Assembly: GCF_029168945.1 (NCBI RefSeq)
Contig: NC_083610.1
Span: forward strand, 72,841,580 to 72,905,579
DNA: 64,000 nt
Reading direction: 5' to 3'
Source: Cannabis sativa
Taxonomy: Eukaryota; Streptophyta; Magnoliopsida; Rosales; Cannabaceae
Shown: one piece after another, positions 24,901-36,862 of the stretch
Layout of the letters: every line of letters starts with the position of its first letter
Numbering within the stretch: the stretch's first letter is position 1
The notes under the pieces: model-generated
The model's database searches: none
Told to the model about the DNA's origin: nothing
The model's input: the letters and a program-made list of their open reading frames with translations, nothing else
Made by a program: the position numbers and the translations under genes

Positions 24901-25600
24901 AACTTAAATTAATTTCCTTAATATTTATATTTAAGATTACTACTAAGATGGAAATAATTAATTTTATTTCAATCACCATCTAAGTATAATTTTATAAATA
25001 TTATATTAAATTCTTATTTTTGAATTTTAATTCTTAAATAGAATTTAATGAGATTTATTTATTAGAATAATAAAGAAAATACATTTTAAATAATGAGCTT
25101 TATTATTATTAAGATATTCGATCTCCATTGTGGGTTTTACACCGCGTTTGTTTTAGTGAGTAATCCTCCCTAATGGAGGAACGTTCATTAGCAATTTCGC
25201 ACCGTTTAATCTCGCATGATAAGTGGTTTGTAAGTGTTTTATATGGTATAGATCACCCTAATGGTGGCGACCATATTTGACTTGCAAATTGCGAAACAAT
25301 GGTAGAAGCTCATAAGATAGAATAGCCTTGACTCTCGCCTAAACGGGACAACGCTGGATTCTGATCTTGATCGAATAAAAGGTTGCTAGAATGTTTAACA
25401 TTTTAGATGAGCTGACAACTCTATTCAATGGATGGTAGCTTTGACTCTCGCCTAAACGGGACAACGATATCGCCTTGTTGAAAACCTTGGAAATTATTTA
25501 GGATTGAATTTTTTAAGTATTTTCTCATATCATTCCTACTTGCTATGTGCTTATAATTTCTGAATTGATTTTGTGTTAAACCATTATTAATTTCTATTTG
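21960..25600. other. Long AT-rich non-coding leader of the Copia-like element
   Basis: About 3.6 kb of extreme AT bias rich in ATTTAAAT and TAAGATAT words with no coding frame. Near its end two copies of a 26-bp sequence starting TTGACTCTCGCCTAAACG occur at 25,328-25,353 and 25,441-25,466, in a less AT-rich stretch (25,130-25,500) just before gag. Confidence 0.8.
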
Positions 25601-25638
25601 TTGATTTCTATTATTTTGTAGTATTCTGTTTTGTCAAA

Positions 25639-26490
25639 ATGAATCCCATGTTATCACTGTTGACTGAAAATAAGCTGAATGGATCTAACTTTAATAAATG
25701 GAATGAGAACATTAATATTGCTCTCATAGGAGAAAGTGCCTTGTTTGTTTTAACTGAGCCGTCACCTGAAGTGCCTGGGGATAATGCTTCCAAAGCTGTG
25801 AAAGAAAAGTATGAGCGTTGGCAGAAAGCAAATGACAAAGCTCTATACTTTATGCTTTCTAGCATGGTTGACACCCTCAAAACTCGGTTTTCTAAAACTG
25901 AAAAGGCTGCTGAAGTTATGACGAAGTTAAATGAGCTATTCGGTAAGGCATCACTTCAGTCACGCTTCGACGCGACTAAGAAGTACATTAATGCACGGAT
26001 GGAACCTCATCAAAACGTGCGTGACCATGTTCTCCTCATGTCCAGTTATTTCCAAGAAGCCTAGGATCATGGTGCTGAAATGGACAGTGCTACTCAAGTT
26101 AGTCTTATCTTGAATAGCCTGACTCCAGCATTTCTACCATATACATCAAATTATGTCATGAATAAGAAGGAAATTGATTTTCATGAATTAGTCAATGACC
26201 TTCAAACTTATGAAAATTTTATTGGAGGACCCAAGAAGAAAGGGAGTAAACCTCATAATCCTTGTAATGGTAATGGGACGATAAAACCTGAAGCAAATGT
26301 TGCTTCTGCTTCAAAGCCCAAATCGAAGAAGAAGTGGAAGAACACCAAGAAGCGAACAAAAGCCATGAAAAGGGCTACTCCTTCTGGTGATGCTACACTT
26401 AAAGGAAAGTGTTTCTACTGCAATGAGAAAGGTCATTGGAAACCCAGTGTCCTAAACTTCTTGCAAAGAAACAAGGTATTTCCATTTATA
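25639..26490 (+). pseudogene. Copia-type gag (UBN2-like) with zinc knuckle, broken
   Basis: The ATG at 25,639 starts a gag of the plant Copia type: an N-terminal LNGSNFNKWNENI block, then SLQSRFDATKKY, ILNSLTP and ELVNDLQTYE motifs, and a basic Lys-rich tail. An in-frame TAG at 26,062-26,064 interrupts it. The zinc knuckle CFYCNEKGHW starts at about 26,410, but the final Cys is lost from frame by a 1-nt shift near 26,445. No protease, integrase or intact reverse transcriptase follows, so this is a gag-only element. Gag forms the particle in which the RNA is packaged; this copy can no longer make it whole. Confidence 0.85.
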
Positions 26491-27009
26491 AACTTTAAAA
26501 GTTTAGTGAATTATTATCCAATTGGATTTATGATTCTGGACTAACTTTGTTTATTTGTTTTCTTCTTCTGATAGGCCAAGCTACTTGAACTCAATTAAGT
26601 TGGATCAGAAAGCTGGACCAAGGGTGAAATTGTCCAGATGAAGATGAAGCTCTTTAATTATTTTTGAATTAATTGTTTTAGTTTAAAGACAATTTGGATT
26701 TCAAATTTTAGTTTGGGATATTTATCCCTATTTTTCTCATATTGTTGCAATATTTTTTTTAATATTAATAAAGTTTTATTTTCGAAATTCATTATTGCAA
26801 TTTATGAGATTGAGCTTCATTTATGTTATCTTCATCAATTATTACCACATTATATTTGTATGTTTGTATGTGTAAGTGTTTTTATTATTGATGCAAATTC
26901 TATAATATTTTCAACTCTTCATAGAGTTATATTATATAAACACTATAAATTATTTCTATGTTTATCAATAATTGTTCATTCTCATACAATTATTAAGAAT
27001 TTGTTTAAT

Positions 27010-28310
27010 AAAAGGATCTTATGATCTGATAGGGGTGGAGAAAAGTTAAGAAAACTATGCAGTTCAACGATCTTTTATATCTAATGAACTCTGGATAGTA
27101 TTCAACTCCACATAAACTCTATCACACTAAGAGAATCATGATCTTTACAACCTTTAGGGGTGGATCATAATCTCTATATACTTAGGGGTGGAGGTTATCC
27201 ATAGTACCCTATATGTATATTCTTAGGGGTGGAGGAGTCTAATCCACAATTCCCTATGAAACACATATCTTGTTTAAACATAGAAGTAATATAATGAGTC
27301 AGCTATTGTCAATATAAATTCTTGATCTTGATTGTATGTTCCATTTCGATTTTACTGTTGTAAGTAAAAGTATGATACCTTTGAAAGTTCTTTGTTAAAG
27401 TTTCACACTACCTTAATTGAGTGGGAGAATTTTAAAGTTCTATACCCATCTTTATTAGGTTGATAATTGTGATAGGTACTTAAGAACACTACTGAAAAGC
27501 AAATCTAACCATTCACATGGATAGGTATAGCTTATCAGAATTATGAGAATAAGATAAAGAACTCTAGTTCAGTTCATTCGAATGACTTGAACAAAGAATT
27601 CTTAATCCTCATAAAATTTGATGGTATCTTAATTTTGATTACTTTATCTCTGGCATGTATTTTTCACTTCAGATACTAGTCTGCTATGTTGATGACTTAG
27701 TCTTAACTTAAAGTTTCAGACTAATACAAAAGTCACAACTAGATAACTCTCTAAACAATCAGAGGTTAAAAGTATTATTTAATCAGACATCTGCTATTGA
27801 GTGGGAGCTATCTGAGATGTAATCAAATAGGGAACATTAGAAGATATTCAAGAAAGATTTATGAAAGTGATCTATATGTTAGATATTAAGGAACTGTGTA
27901 TCAGTTGTCCTTGTATCTCACCATCTAATTTCGAAATTTCTATAAGATGGTGCTTACTTTTGGGGTGGAGGAATTATTGAATAATAATTCAAGCTCTACC
28001 AGAGAAGAATTATAACTTGGTCTATTCGAAAATACCAGAAAGTTATATCACTGAAGAAAAGTCTACACTGTATTATCTCAATTACATATTTTAAAATATG
28101 AGAGATATGTCTTCTGTTAATTCAGATGTACTTTCAAAACAGTAAAGATTTCAGTATCCCTTGATGAGTAAAACATATAGTAAAGGATGTTTCATAAATG
28201 TATTTATGAACTAGTTTCCAGAAGTTTGGGTGGATTCAAATATACTACACTTGATCTGAAGATCAAGACATTAGATTGACCTATTTGCACAGTTTGTTTT
28301 ATATTAGTGC
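27010..28310. other. 3' non-coding interior of the Copia-like element
   Basis: No open frame. The motif AGGGGTGGA recurs at about 27,029, 27,157, 27,183 and 27,224, with a variant near 27,960. The last bases before the LTR are a purine tract (28,311-28,321). Confidence 0.7.
27675..27716 (+). pseudogene. Possible remnant of Copia reverse transcriptase active site
   Basis: A short reading QILVCYVDDLVLT matches the YVDD active-site block of Copia reverse transcriptases, but I cannot extend homology on either side. It may be a leftover of deleted pol or chance. Confidence 0.35.
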
Positions 28311-28321
28311 AAGTGGGAGTT
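28311..28321 (+). other. Polypurine tract of the Copia-like element
   Basis: AAGTGGGAGTT directly before the 3' LTR; position and composition are those of a plus-strand primer. Confidence 0.8.
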
Positions 28322-30234
28322 TGTTGGGTTTTATGCCCTAAATAAAACTCTTTACAATCTGATTAGTTATCAATATAAGAAATTAGAAGTGATTGATGTT
28401 TGCATAAATTTTACATGCTAATGGTTTAATATGTTTAATATGTTTATTACATTCATACACACAAAATCAGTTAAATCCAGATCATATGTTTATTCACAAT
28501 TACAGTATCGTCAACACAGTGGAATGTGATTGTGATCATATGAATCAAAAGTTTTGGTCCCTGTTTCATCAGTGTTATTGGATTTACACTAATGTGATAA
28601 TCAGCGATGATGTATACTTACACTTGGAGTAAGTGTTATGTTCTTTCCAAGACATTAGTAAAGTATACTAGTTTCGAATGTATGGAGTATACATTGGACT
28701 GGACCGATATTGCAACTAAGTTAAGATATTACAAACTTACCGTTATACATATCTTTCCAAGTCAATATCAGTAGTTGATCTTAAGATTAAAAGAATCTAA
28801 ATCCTGATATGCTTGGGCTCAACTCAGGAGTGCTATTCATGTTCTTAGATTTATTAGTTAAGCCTACTTTCGGGTCAGGGTGATACGTATATTTCGAGAA
28901 CATGATAGTATGATTGAGTGGGAGTGCTGAACATAAATATGGAATCTATAGCTTCTACTGGTGTATAGAAGTCAAGTGATGATTCCCTTCGAGCTTAGCA
29001 AATAGAAGTAAATGGATGAGATCTTGTTTAATTGACTAATTATTAGATCACTAAACACCATTTACAGGTAGCTAAGTGTTTTAAGGGGCAAAATACATTG
29101 ATGAGGGGTGAGAACGGTAAAGAAATCCCATCTCGATGTAAATCATCTATATAGAGGATCTTTAAATCACAATAAGATTATAACAATGGTTAAATGAGAT
29201 AGTATATTGATATCGTGGAACATACAATATGCTCTATATAAGTCTGAGAGTGCAATTCTAAGTTCTAAGAGTGGATTCAACGAAGAATTAATAAGTAGGA
29301 ATTTACTTGGTAAATTTGGTTCACTTATTGGAAGCTCAGCATATAGATCCATGGTCCCCATTCTAGTTGAGAACATTCTGCTTGTAAGACTCATTAATTG
29401 ATTCGTGATTGATCAATTATAATTCTAAAGTTAGACTATGTCTAATTTTATGAATTTTCACTATTTAGGGGTGAAATTGTAAAGAAAAGAGTTTCTAGGT
29501 TTATTTATTTATTAATGGACTTTATATGTCTAATTAATAATTAAATTAAATGACAATATTATTTAATAATCTATTTTAGTTATTAAATAATTAGTTTTGG
29601 CATTTAAAAGGTTAGAATTGGAAAATTGGCATTTTTGAGAAAATAGAGATAAAATTTGATAAAACTGCAAAATCAAGTGAGGCCCATTAAACACCATATG
29701 GCCGGCCACTTAGATGAGTTTTTCAAATTAATATTTTCATTATTTTAATGCCAAATAAATCCTAACCTAAACCTAGTAGTTGGCTATAAATAGAAAGTGA
29801 TGGCTCAGTCACATAACATGCTTTCATTAGTAATCTGACAGAAATTTCTCTCTTCAGAAAAACTGAGCCTTCCCCACTTTCTACACCTTGGCCGAAACCC
29901 TCTCTCTTTTCTTCTTCATCTTTTTCGTGACCCTAGTGAAAGAGTAAGTGCCCACACACAGCAAGCAGTAACTCAATCATAGATTGGAAGACTGTGAAGG
30001 ATCAAAACTTGAAGAAGAAGGACATTCGGGCTCAGATCTTGATTATACTCTGCTACAGAAAGGATTCAAGGGTTAGAGATCTGAGTGGAAGGAGACATTA
30101 ATTCCGCTGCATCAATGTAAGGTTTTCTTAACTTTATATGTGTTTAATTTATCGTTTTAGAAAGTTCATATTTAGGATGTTTAAACAACATACTTGTGAG
30201 TAGATCTAAGATCCTGGTAAAATAATTTCCAACA
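28322..30234 (+). repeat. 3' LTR of the Copia-like element
   Basis: 1,913 bp, near-identical to the 5' LTR apart from about 12 substitutions and an added TGA triplet near 29,102. Confidence 0.95.
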
Positions 30235-30239
30235 CTTCG

Positions 30240-31155
30240 TTCTTTGTATACAAAAATTTTTAGTTTTAATTTTTCGATGTTCAATTTAAATCTCATATGC
30301 ATTACTACATTCATATAATATTTTACATCGATTTTATATATGAAAAGGATTTGAAAAATCATGGAGATTGAAAAAAAAAATTCTAGAAAACTAAGTTTCG
30401 GACCCAATGTGTTTTATGAATTTTAAGTCCATATTTTCGATGCATGAGAAATATATATATATATATAAATCTCTTAATTTTTGCATTTAGATTCTTTTAG
30501 AATTGAAATCATGCATTTTGGTCGTCATAAATGAATTTTTTTGTCTAGGTTGGGGTCGGATCCGCGCAGCCCATGTAGCAGAGAAACGGGTCATATGACC
30601 CAGCTGGCTGAGGAAGATGAAGACCTCATACGACACATCATTTTGTAGGGAAAAAAAAAAGAAAAAATCTAGGAAAATTCTGAAATTTTATTATTTTAAT
30701 TTACTTTAAAATTTGATTTTATTTCCTTACTTATTTTTGTTAATTTAGTCAAATTAAATTACATTAATTTAAATTTTCCATTTTCAATTAACATATAATT
30801 TCATATATTATATGTTATTTAGTAATAAATTATTATAAAAAAAATTTAATTTAGTAAATTACTTACATGATTTATTTTTATATGCAATTATAATAATTGT
30901 GATATTTTAAGAATATGAATATTTGAATATTCTATAATTAAGTGTGCAATTATTATATTTTTTTACCAATTAAATAATTTATTGATTGAATTAATTGATA
31001 ATCTGTCATTAAATATATATTCTAAAATTTTTACATTTAATTTATTTTCATATAATTAAATTGTACTAATTTGTATATATAAATTTATTATTAGTACAAA
31101 TATTTAAGATATTATATAATTATAAATGCATAATTAACTACATATTGTGGATTAA
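30240..31155. other. AT-rich DNA between the Copia-like element and element C
   Basis: Continuation of the target of the Copia-like insertion. A less AT-rich patch at 30,540-30,650 contains GGGTCATATGACCC (perfect palindrome) but no clear gene. Nothing else is recognised. Confidence 0.5.
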
Positions 31156-31373
31156 TGTAATGACTAAGTAGTTAAATCATGGGAATTAGCAAATAATTAA
31201 GGATTTAATTATTAATTTATGATTATGTGCTTCTTAGTAGAAACTAAGGCTTATTGCCAGAAATAGACCTTAGGAAAATAATTTCTCAATTACGGAGATT
31301 TATTTAAAATTTAAGTGTATTATAGGGAAAATAATTAGGGTATTATAAGCTAATTGTAGGGAAAATAATTAAT

Positions 31374-33025
31374 GGGATAATTGCGGTAAAAGTCCTAAAA
31401 AACTTGAGGTTGATGCCGATTAGTCCTCAACCTCAAAAATTAGCGGTGAAAATACTCAAGGTGGACAAAGTTGTTTGTCCGTTCATACTCAGTCCGTTAG
31501 TATGACTAACGTGACACGTGGACGCACCAGATTTAATCCCCTTTTTCTTTTTAATTTTCTCCTAAAATATAAAAGTAATAAGTTAAAAAAAATTAATAAA
31601 TAAAAACCTTTAATATTTTTTTTATTTCTTTTTTCTTTTTCATTTATTTTCTCTTTGACTCAGTCTTCTTCATCATCCTTGAGCAGGCACAAACCCAAAT
31701 TTGTTCAACCAACAATTTTTTTTTTTTTTGCAAGCTCTATTTCATATCTTTTTTCTTTCTTGCCTTCCACCACCACTAAAGGTTGGCTTGCCAGACTTTG
31801 AAAACGCCCAGGTCGAAGCCATGGCGGGTGAGACTTAGCTACACACAAGGCCCAAACATCACGAGGGGAAAGAAGCGGTAGATTTTTTTCAGATCTTATC
31901 GACGGCGAGCGGAGGTAGTCCACTTTTTTTGGTCAGATCTCGTCGACAGAGAGTGCCATGGATGACGAAAGTGATGAGCTCTTTGTAACCAACATAAACC
32001 ACTCTCTAAAGCCCACTCCCACACTACGTCCACTACACCAAGAAGACGGATGAAGAAATTAGGGCTGGGTAGTGAGTACCAAATCGTTTAATTTCAGGTT
32101 TGGTTTTTTTTTTTATTTTATGGGTTATGTTTTGAAAAAAAAAATATTAGATCTTCAATCTTCTCTTTTCGATTAATTAGAAAGTGGGATGTTGATTTCT
32201 TATATAAGGAATCCCAAGGTTTCTGTATCTAGTAGCTCTGAAGGAATTATTATTAATAGAGTAGATTTTGCTATGTCTTGTATTTTTTTAATAGTTTTTT
32301 TCTCAGCTCTGATATAGAAGCAAAGTGATTTCACTACACACATTCACCCACACTCATGATAAGGTTGATAACTTGAATAAAAAAAAGATTGAATAAGGCT
32401 AATAAGATAACAAATATAGCTATGGTTGGAATTATGAAAGAAAATATTCAATCTTCTCTATATAAGTTGCAGAATCCCAAAAACAGATTTGGGCTTTTGA
32501 ATTCGATTGTATGTTACTTTATCAGATATGTGAATTATTTTTATTCCTAAAAAAAATTGGTACAAATTCGATTTCAGATCTGAGTTTTTACCCAGCTTTC
32601 TTGATGGGTTATAAAAAAATTTGATGATTGAATTCGTAACTGGTGGTTGTGGTGGTACTATGATGGTCATGGTGATATAGTGTGTGAAGAAGACTGAAGG
32701 AAAAAAAAAATTAAAGAAAAACCATCTGGAAAAAGGAAAAATAATCGGAGAAGAATTGAAAAAAAAATAAAATAAATAATTATTATTTTTTAAATAATTT
32801 ATTTTAGTTTTTTTAATTTTAAATTATTTTTTAATTAAAATTATGAGTTGGACCAATAATCTTTAAACACGTGGCATTATTGTCAGTATTTAACAGGTCT
32901 GTTAAATTGGGTATCAACGGACTTACAAATATGGCGACCTTAGGGATTTTTACCGCCAATTTTTGAGGTTGAGGACTAATCGGCATCAACCTCAAGTTTT
33001 TGGAGACTTTTGCCGCAATTATCCC
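31374..33025. mobile_element. 1.65-kb non-autonomous MULE inside element C
   Basis: Ends are inverted repeats starting GGGATAATTGCGG; similarity continues for about 90 bp (including GGTTGATGCCGATTAGTCC) and weakly beyond. The exact 9-bp duplication ATAATTAAT flanks it (31,365-31,373 and 33,026-33,034), the hallmark of Mutator superfamily insertion. No transposase is encoded. The interior (31,600-32,700) has a less AT-rich part around 31,760-32,050 that could be captured host sequence, but I recognise no gene in it. Confidence 0.92.
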
Positions 33026-35381
33026 ATAATTAATTAAGTTAGATTTATCCAAGGAAAACATAAATTTCCATCCTTTTTAGAGCAAAAATAAGAAGAGTTA
33101 GTAAGGATTTCAAGTGTATAGTTAAAGTAATTCAAGTCAAGCATCTCCCTTTTTGAATTCTAAGGTTAAAGTTAGGTTTCTCATGCAATTTTTGAGATTT
33201 CAATTCTGCATGATATGGGAATGATTATGTTTTGTTTTTGGAGTAATTATATGGTCATTTATGTTGTTATTGGTTGGTTTGTATAGTTATTTCAAGGTTT
33301 TAAGCTCAAACTTTGGCTTCTATGGTAAAATTGCATTCTTGGGTTTACAGTAGCTAATAAACGTTGAATTTTGTTTGTTTTAGCTAATTATGAAGTTCTG
33401 GACAGTTTGGAGGAGTTTGGTTAAAGTTTGGGTTCAAAATGAGGTTTTTTGGAAAACTTGCAACAAAACTGGCAAACCGTTTTTACATCAACAGTTTACC
33501 GTTTTTACAAGTATAGGCCCAGAAAAATGGTTTACTGCTTTTATAAAAACAGTCTGCTGTTTATTTAGGGTATTTTTTCGAAGTCTCATTTTTTGTGTTT
33601 TCTTGACATTTAGGGTATTGCCATGTTATTCATCGATAAGAAAACTTTTAGTTTCGAGTTTAAGTCCCCGAAAGTGATTTTTCGGGTCACTTACTAGTTT
33701 TACATAAATTGTGACTTAGGATCTTAAATCGTCGAGCAACAGTTTTCACTCAGGATATTACCGACTTACTTGCATTCATAATCGAGGTAATATTAGTATA
33801 ATGATATGCATGTTTACATATTTAGCGTACATGTTTTATAGTTGCATGTTAGATAACATATTAGTAAGAGCGGTATTAGTGTACCTAGAGCTGCACTGAA
33901 TATCGACGGCTATATGTTAGGAAAATTCTAAAGCCATTAGTTCAACATATCAGTAAGAGCGGTATCAATGTACATAGAATTGTATTGGATATTGATGAAT
34001 ATATGTTAGGCTTTATCATACGAATGTTATAGACTTAGTACGTGTTAGACGCGGAAGAGGATTATAAATAGGTGTATGGGCGCCTGGTTATGATCTGGTT
34101 ATATGTTTATGTTTATGCTTTTCTTAATGAGTCTGTTAACTCACAGTTATTACGTGCATGTGTAGATAGGAGCCAGAACTGAACCAAAATGAGTCTAGGG
34201 TTGGATGAAGATTGTACATATCAAGACAGTTAAACATGAAGTGTTCGGGTCTTTGGGACAGTGTATGTAAAGACCGCTTAGTTTAATTTGGAAATTAGCA
34301 GTTAATCACGTTTAATTATGAAATTATTTATAGCTATTTAAATAATTATTTATACTGTTATTATTGAATTCAGAGATGCATTTTTATGTCATGTAGTAGT
34401 TTTCATAATTTTGCATTCCGGTGCCCCGTATTTTGGAACTCGGTGTTTGGCTCAGTAAAATCACAACTTAGTATGTTAGTAGTTTGGGACGGTTTATTAG
34501 ACGTTGGGAATGTCGGGAATGGCCAGGAATTTAGAATTTCCTAAAAATACCCCTTTAGTGTTATTTATGTGATTTTAGTGTGAATGGGCAAAATGGTCTT
34601 TTTGCCCCATTATTATTTTGTCTTCTAGTGACTTTTAATAATTGAAAAATATATGTTAATTGATTATTACTTGGCTGAAATGAAGTTGTTATATGATGAA
34701 TAGCTTTTTATTTCATTTTACAAAAAATTAGAAAGTTAGAAAATATTCAAAGGAAAACCATTTTTTCTCTCAACTCTCTCTCTATTTCGGCCCTCTTGGA
34801 GCAGCAAGAAGCTGGCCATTTTCTTGATTTCAAGCTTGTTTCAACCTAAATTTGTGAACTCTTGTTGTGGTATGTGCTCTCTAGCTTTTCTTCCTTTGTT
34901 TTCTTGAAAAAAATGATGAAAATATGAGTTATGCATGTTCAATCTTGATGTTGTTGCTGCTGTAGTTTTAGGTTATTTTCTGTGTTTTTCTATGCTTGAA
35001 TTGAATGGAATTAAGTAGGTTTCATGCATGCTAGTTACTTGGTTCAAGTTGTGAAATTTTGTTCAAAAGCTATGATTTTCAAAAAAATGTGTTCAATCTG
35101 TTAATTGCTTGCTGTAGATGTTTGTTATTGTTTTCAGAGGTTATTCTAGGCTTGATTAAGTAGATTTGAGCTAGTTTGGATGCATGTTATCTAGGTTTAA
35201 CCAAGTTTGAGTTTAGAACTCAAAGCTTGGGCTTTAATGGTGATTTTTGTTTATGTGCAATCTGGGTGAGTTTGATGCTTTAGAAATGTTGTAGGGGTTA
35301 TATAGAACAGGTCTGGAAGTTTTGGTTTGGTTTGGAGTTGTTTTGAGCATTGTGTGAATTTTTGAAGTTCTGCCTGCGAGG

Positions 35382-35473
35382 AACCGGAATTCCGGTTGTG
35401 CATCCGGAATTCCGGATGGGGTTCTGAAATTTCCCAGAACCGGAATTCCGGTTGGGCAACCGGTCTACCGGTT
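35382..35473. repeat. Cluster of perfect palindromes in the A LTR
   Basis: AACCGGAATTCCGGTT (35,382-35,397), ATCCGGAATTCCGGAT (35,402-35,417), AACCGGAATTCCGGTT again (35,438-35,453) and AACCGGTCTACCGGTT (35,458-35,473). The second differs from the first at both symmetric positions, so the palindrome is kept. Confidence 0.9.
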
Positions 35474-35804
35474 AGGGAAAATTCAGGAACCCTAGTTTTC
35501 CTCGATTTTATGTTTTTTGGGGTATTGCCATGCTTTTTATCGATAGGGAAATTTTTAGTTCCTAGTTTAAGTCCCCGGGAAGTGATTTAGCGTATCACTT
35601 ATAGTGTTGTGATTTTTATGGTTTAGGAGCCTGTAATCCGCCGCGCAGATAGTTCCAGTCAGGTTGACCGGCACACCTGAATTCGGAATCCAGGTAAGAT
35701 TAGTATAACAGTATGCATATGTAGATTACATGTTTAGCGTGCATGTAGGAAGCCTGTTAGATTACATTAGTTATGTATGTTGGCTTCGGACCATCCAACT
35801 GTGT

Positions 35805-36040
35805 CACGTCGGTACAGGCTGGAGTATGACCAGCAACCGGAGTATGACCGGTTCGACCGATCAGGCTGACACTTAGGTTGGTGGTTCCGTACTATTGACG
35901 TATCACGTCGGTACAGGCTGGAGTATGACCAGCAGCTGGAGTATGACCGGTTCGACCGATCAGGCTGATACTGTAACACGTCGGTACAGGCTGGAGTATG
36001 ACCAGCAGCCGGAGTATGACCGGTTCGACCGATCAGGCTG
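35805..36040. repeat. Three-copy hairpin cassette in the A LTR
   Basis: Units start CACGTCGGTACAGGCTGG at 35,805, 35,904 and 35,977. Each holds GCTGG-AGTATGA-CCAGC followed by a second arm pair around AGTATGA (AACCGG/CCGGTT in unit 1) and the near-palindrome CGGTTCGACCG. The whole array is missing from the 3' LTR. Confidence 0.9.
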
Positions 36041-36583
36041 TTACTTGTCAATAGTACCGTCCCTATGAACGTTCAGAACTCAGTATCGTGTTGGACACGA
36101 CAGTTAGGGGGACTCAGTATCGTGTTGGACACGGCAGTTAGGGTTATGATCAGGGGTATGGGCGTCTGATCATGACCGGGATTTATGTATGAGTATTATT
36201 ATGCTTTTCTTACTGAGTCTGTCGACTCACAGTGCTATGTTGATGTGTAGGTAAAGGCAAGGCTAAAGCTGATGGACCGTGAACGAGCCTATGAAGATTG
36301 TACATGTCGGGGCGGTTAGGCCTGGAGCGTACGATCCTCGGGACAGCAAGACTATTTTTGTAACTAGTCGCTAGGCGACAATTATTTTGTATGAACAGTA
36401 AACTTTTGTAAATGATTTTGTAATCGGGATCCCGAGTCTTTTGTATAAATATTTTATAAGTTTAATTAAAAAGCAAAAATTTTAATTAATCACGTTTTCC
36501 ATAAACCTCGTTGATTAGCAACGAGCTGCACAGCATGTTTAAAAATCACGTAATACGCCTATGTTAGTTAGGGTGTTACAATT

Positions 36584-36595
36584 TGGTATCAGAGC
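36584..36595 (+). other. Primer-binding site of element A
   Basis: TGGTATCAGAGC three bases after the LTR end, complementary to initiator Met tRNA. Confidence 0.9.
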
Positions 36596-36862
36596 CGCCA
36601 GGTTGTCTTCCGAAGATCGTCACGACATGTACAATCGTCATCAGCAGTTAGCTCGTTCCACGGTTCAGTAAGCCTTTATTGCTTTAGTAGTTTATTTATT
36701 TATTTTATGAATAAGAAAAGCCTGATAGGAAGCATGTTAGTAGCCTGATAGTAGAATAGGCGCATGTTTCGTTTTTAATTTCCAAATTAAGCGGCATTAG
36801 TAAGCTCTCCTTGAATACGACCTGATATGCCAACTCTTGGTTTCGCAGGCGGTTCTGACTAG

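Larger units (their letters stand above)
20029..30234 (+). mobile_element. Young non-autonomous LTR retrotransposon (Copia-like gag)
   Basis: Complete 10.2-kb insertion. LTRs 20,029-21,938 and 28,322-30,234 start TGTTGG and end CCAACA. The 5-bp target duplication CTTCG is at 20,024-20,028 and 30,235-30,239. A primer-binding site complementary to initiator Met tRNA follows the left LTR, and a purine tract precedes the right one. I count about 12 substitutions and one 3-bp indel between the LTRs, so it inserted recently. The 6.4-kb interior has a broken gag and at most traces of pol, so proteins must have come from a partner. Copia-type assignment rests on the gag family and LTR style. Confidence 0.9.
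34266..36580 (+). repeat. 5' LTR of element A
   Basis: 2,315 bp. It contains three 16-bp perfect palindromes with core CCGGAATTCCGG at 35,382-35,453, three copies of a ~64-bp hairpin unit at 35,805-36,040 and a doubled 33-bp hairpin unit at about 36,078-36,143. It ends with GATTGTACATGTC and CTGTCGACTCAC blocks shared with relatives. Confidence 0.95.

Noticed and set aside
35805..36040. CRISPR-like array in the A LTR
   Set aside because: Only three ~64-bp units with near-identical spacers in a plant retrotransposon LTR; no cas genes and a eukaryotic context.
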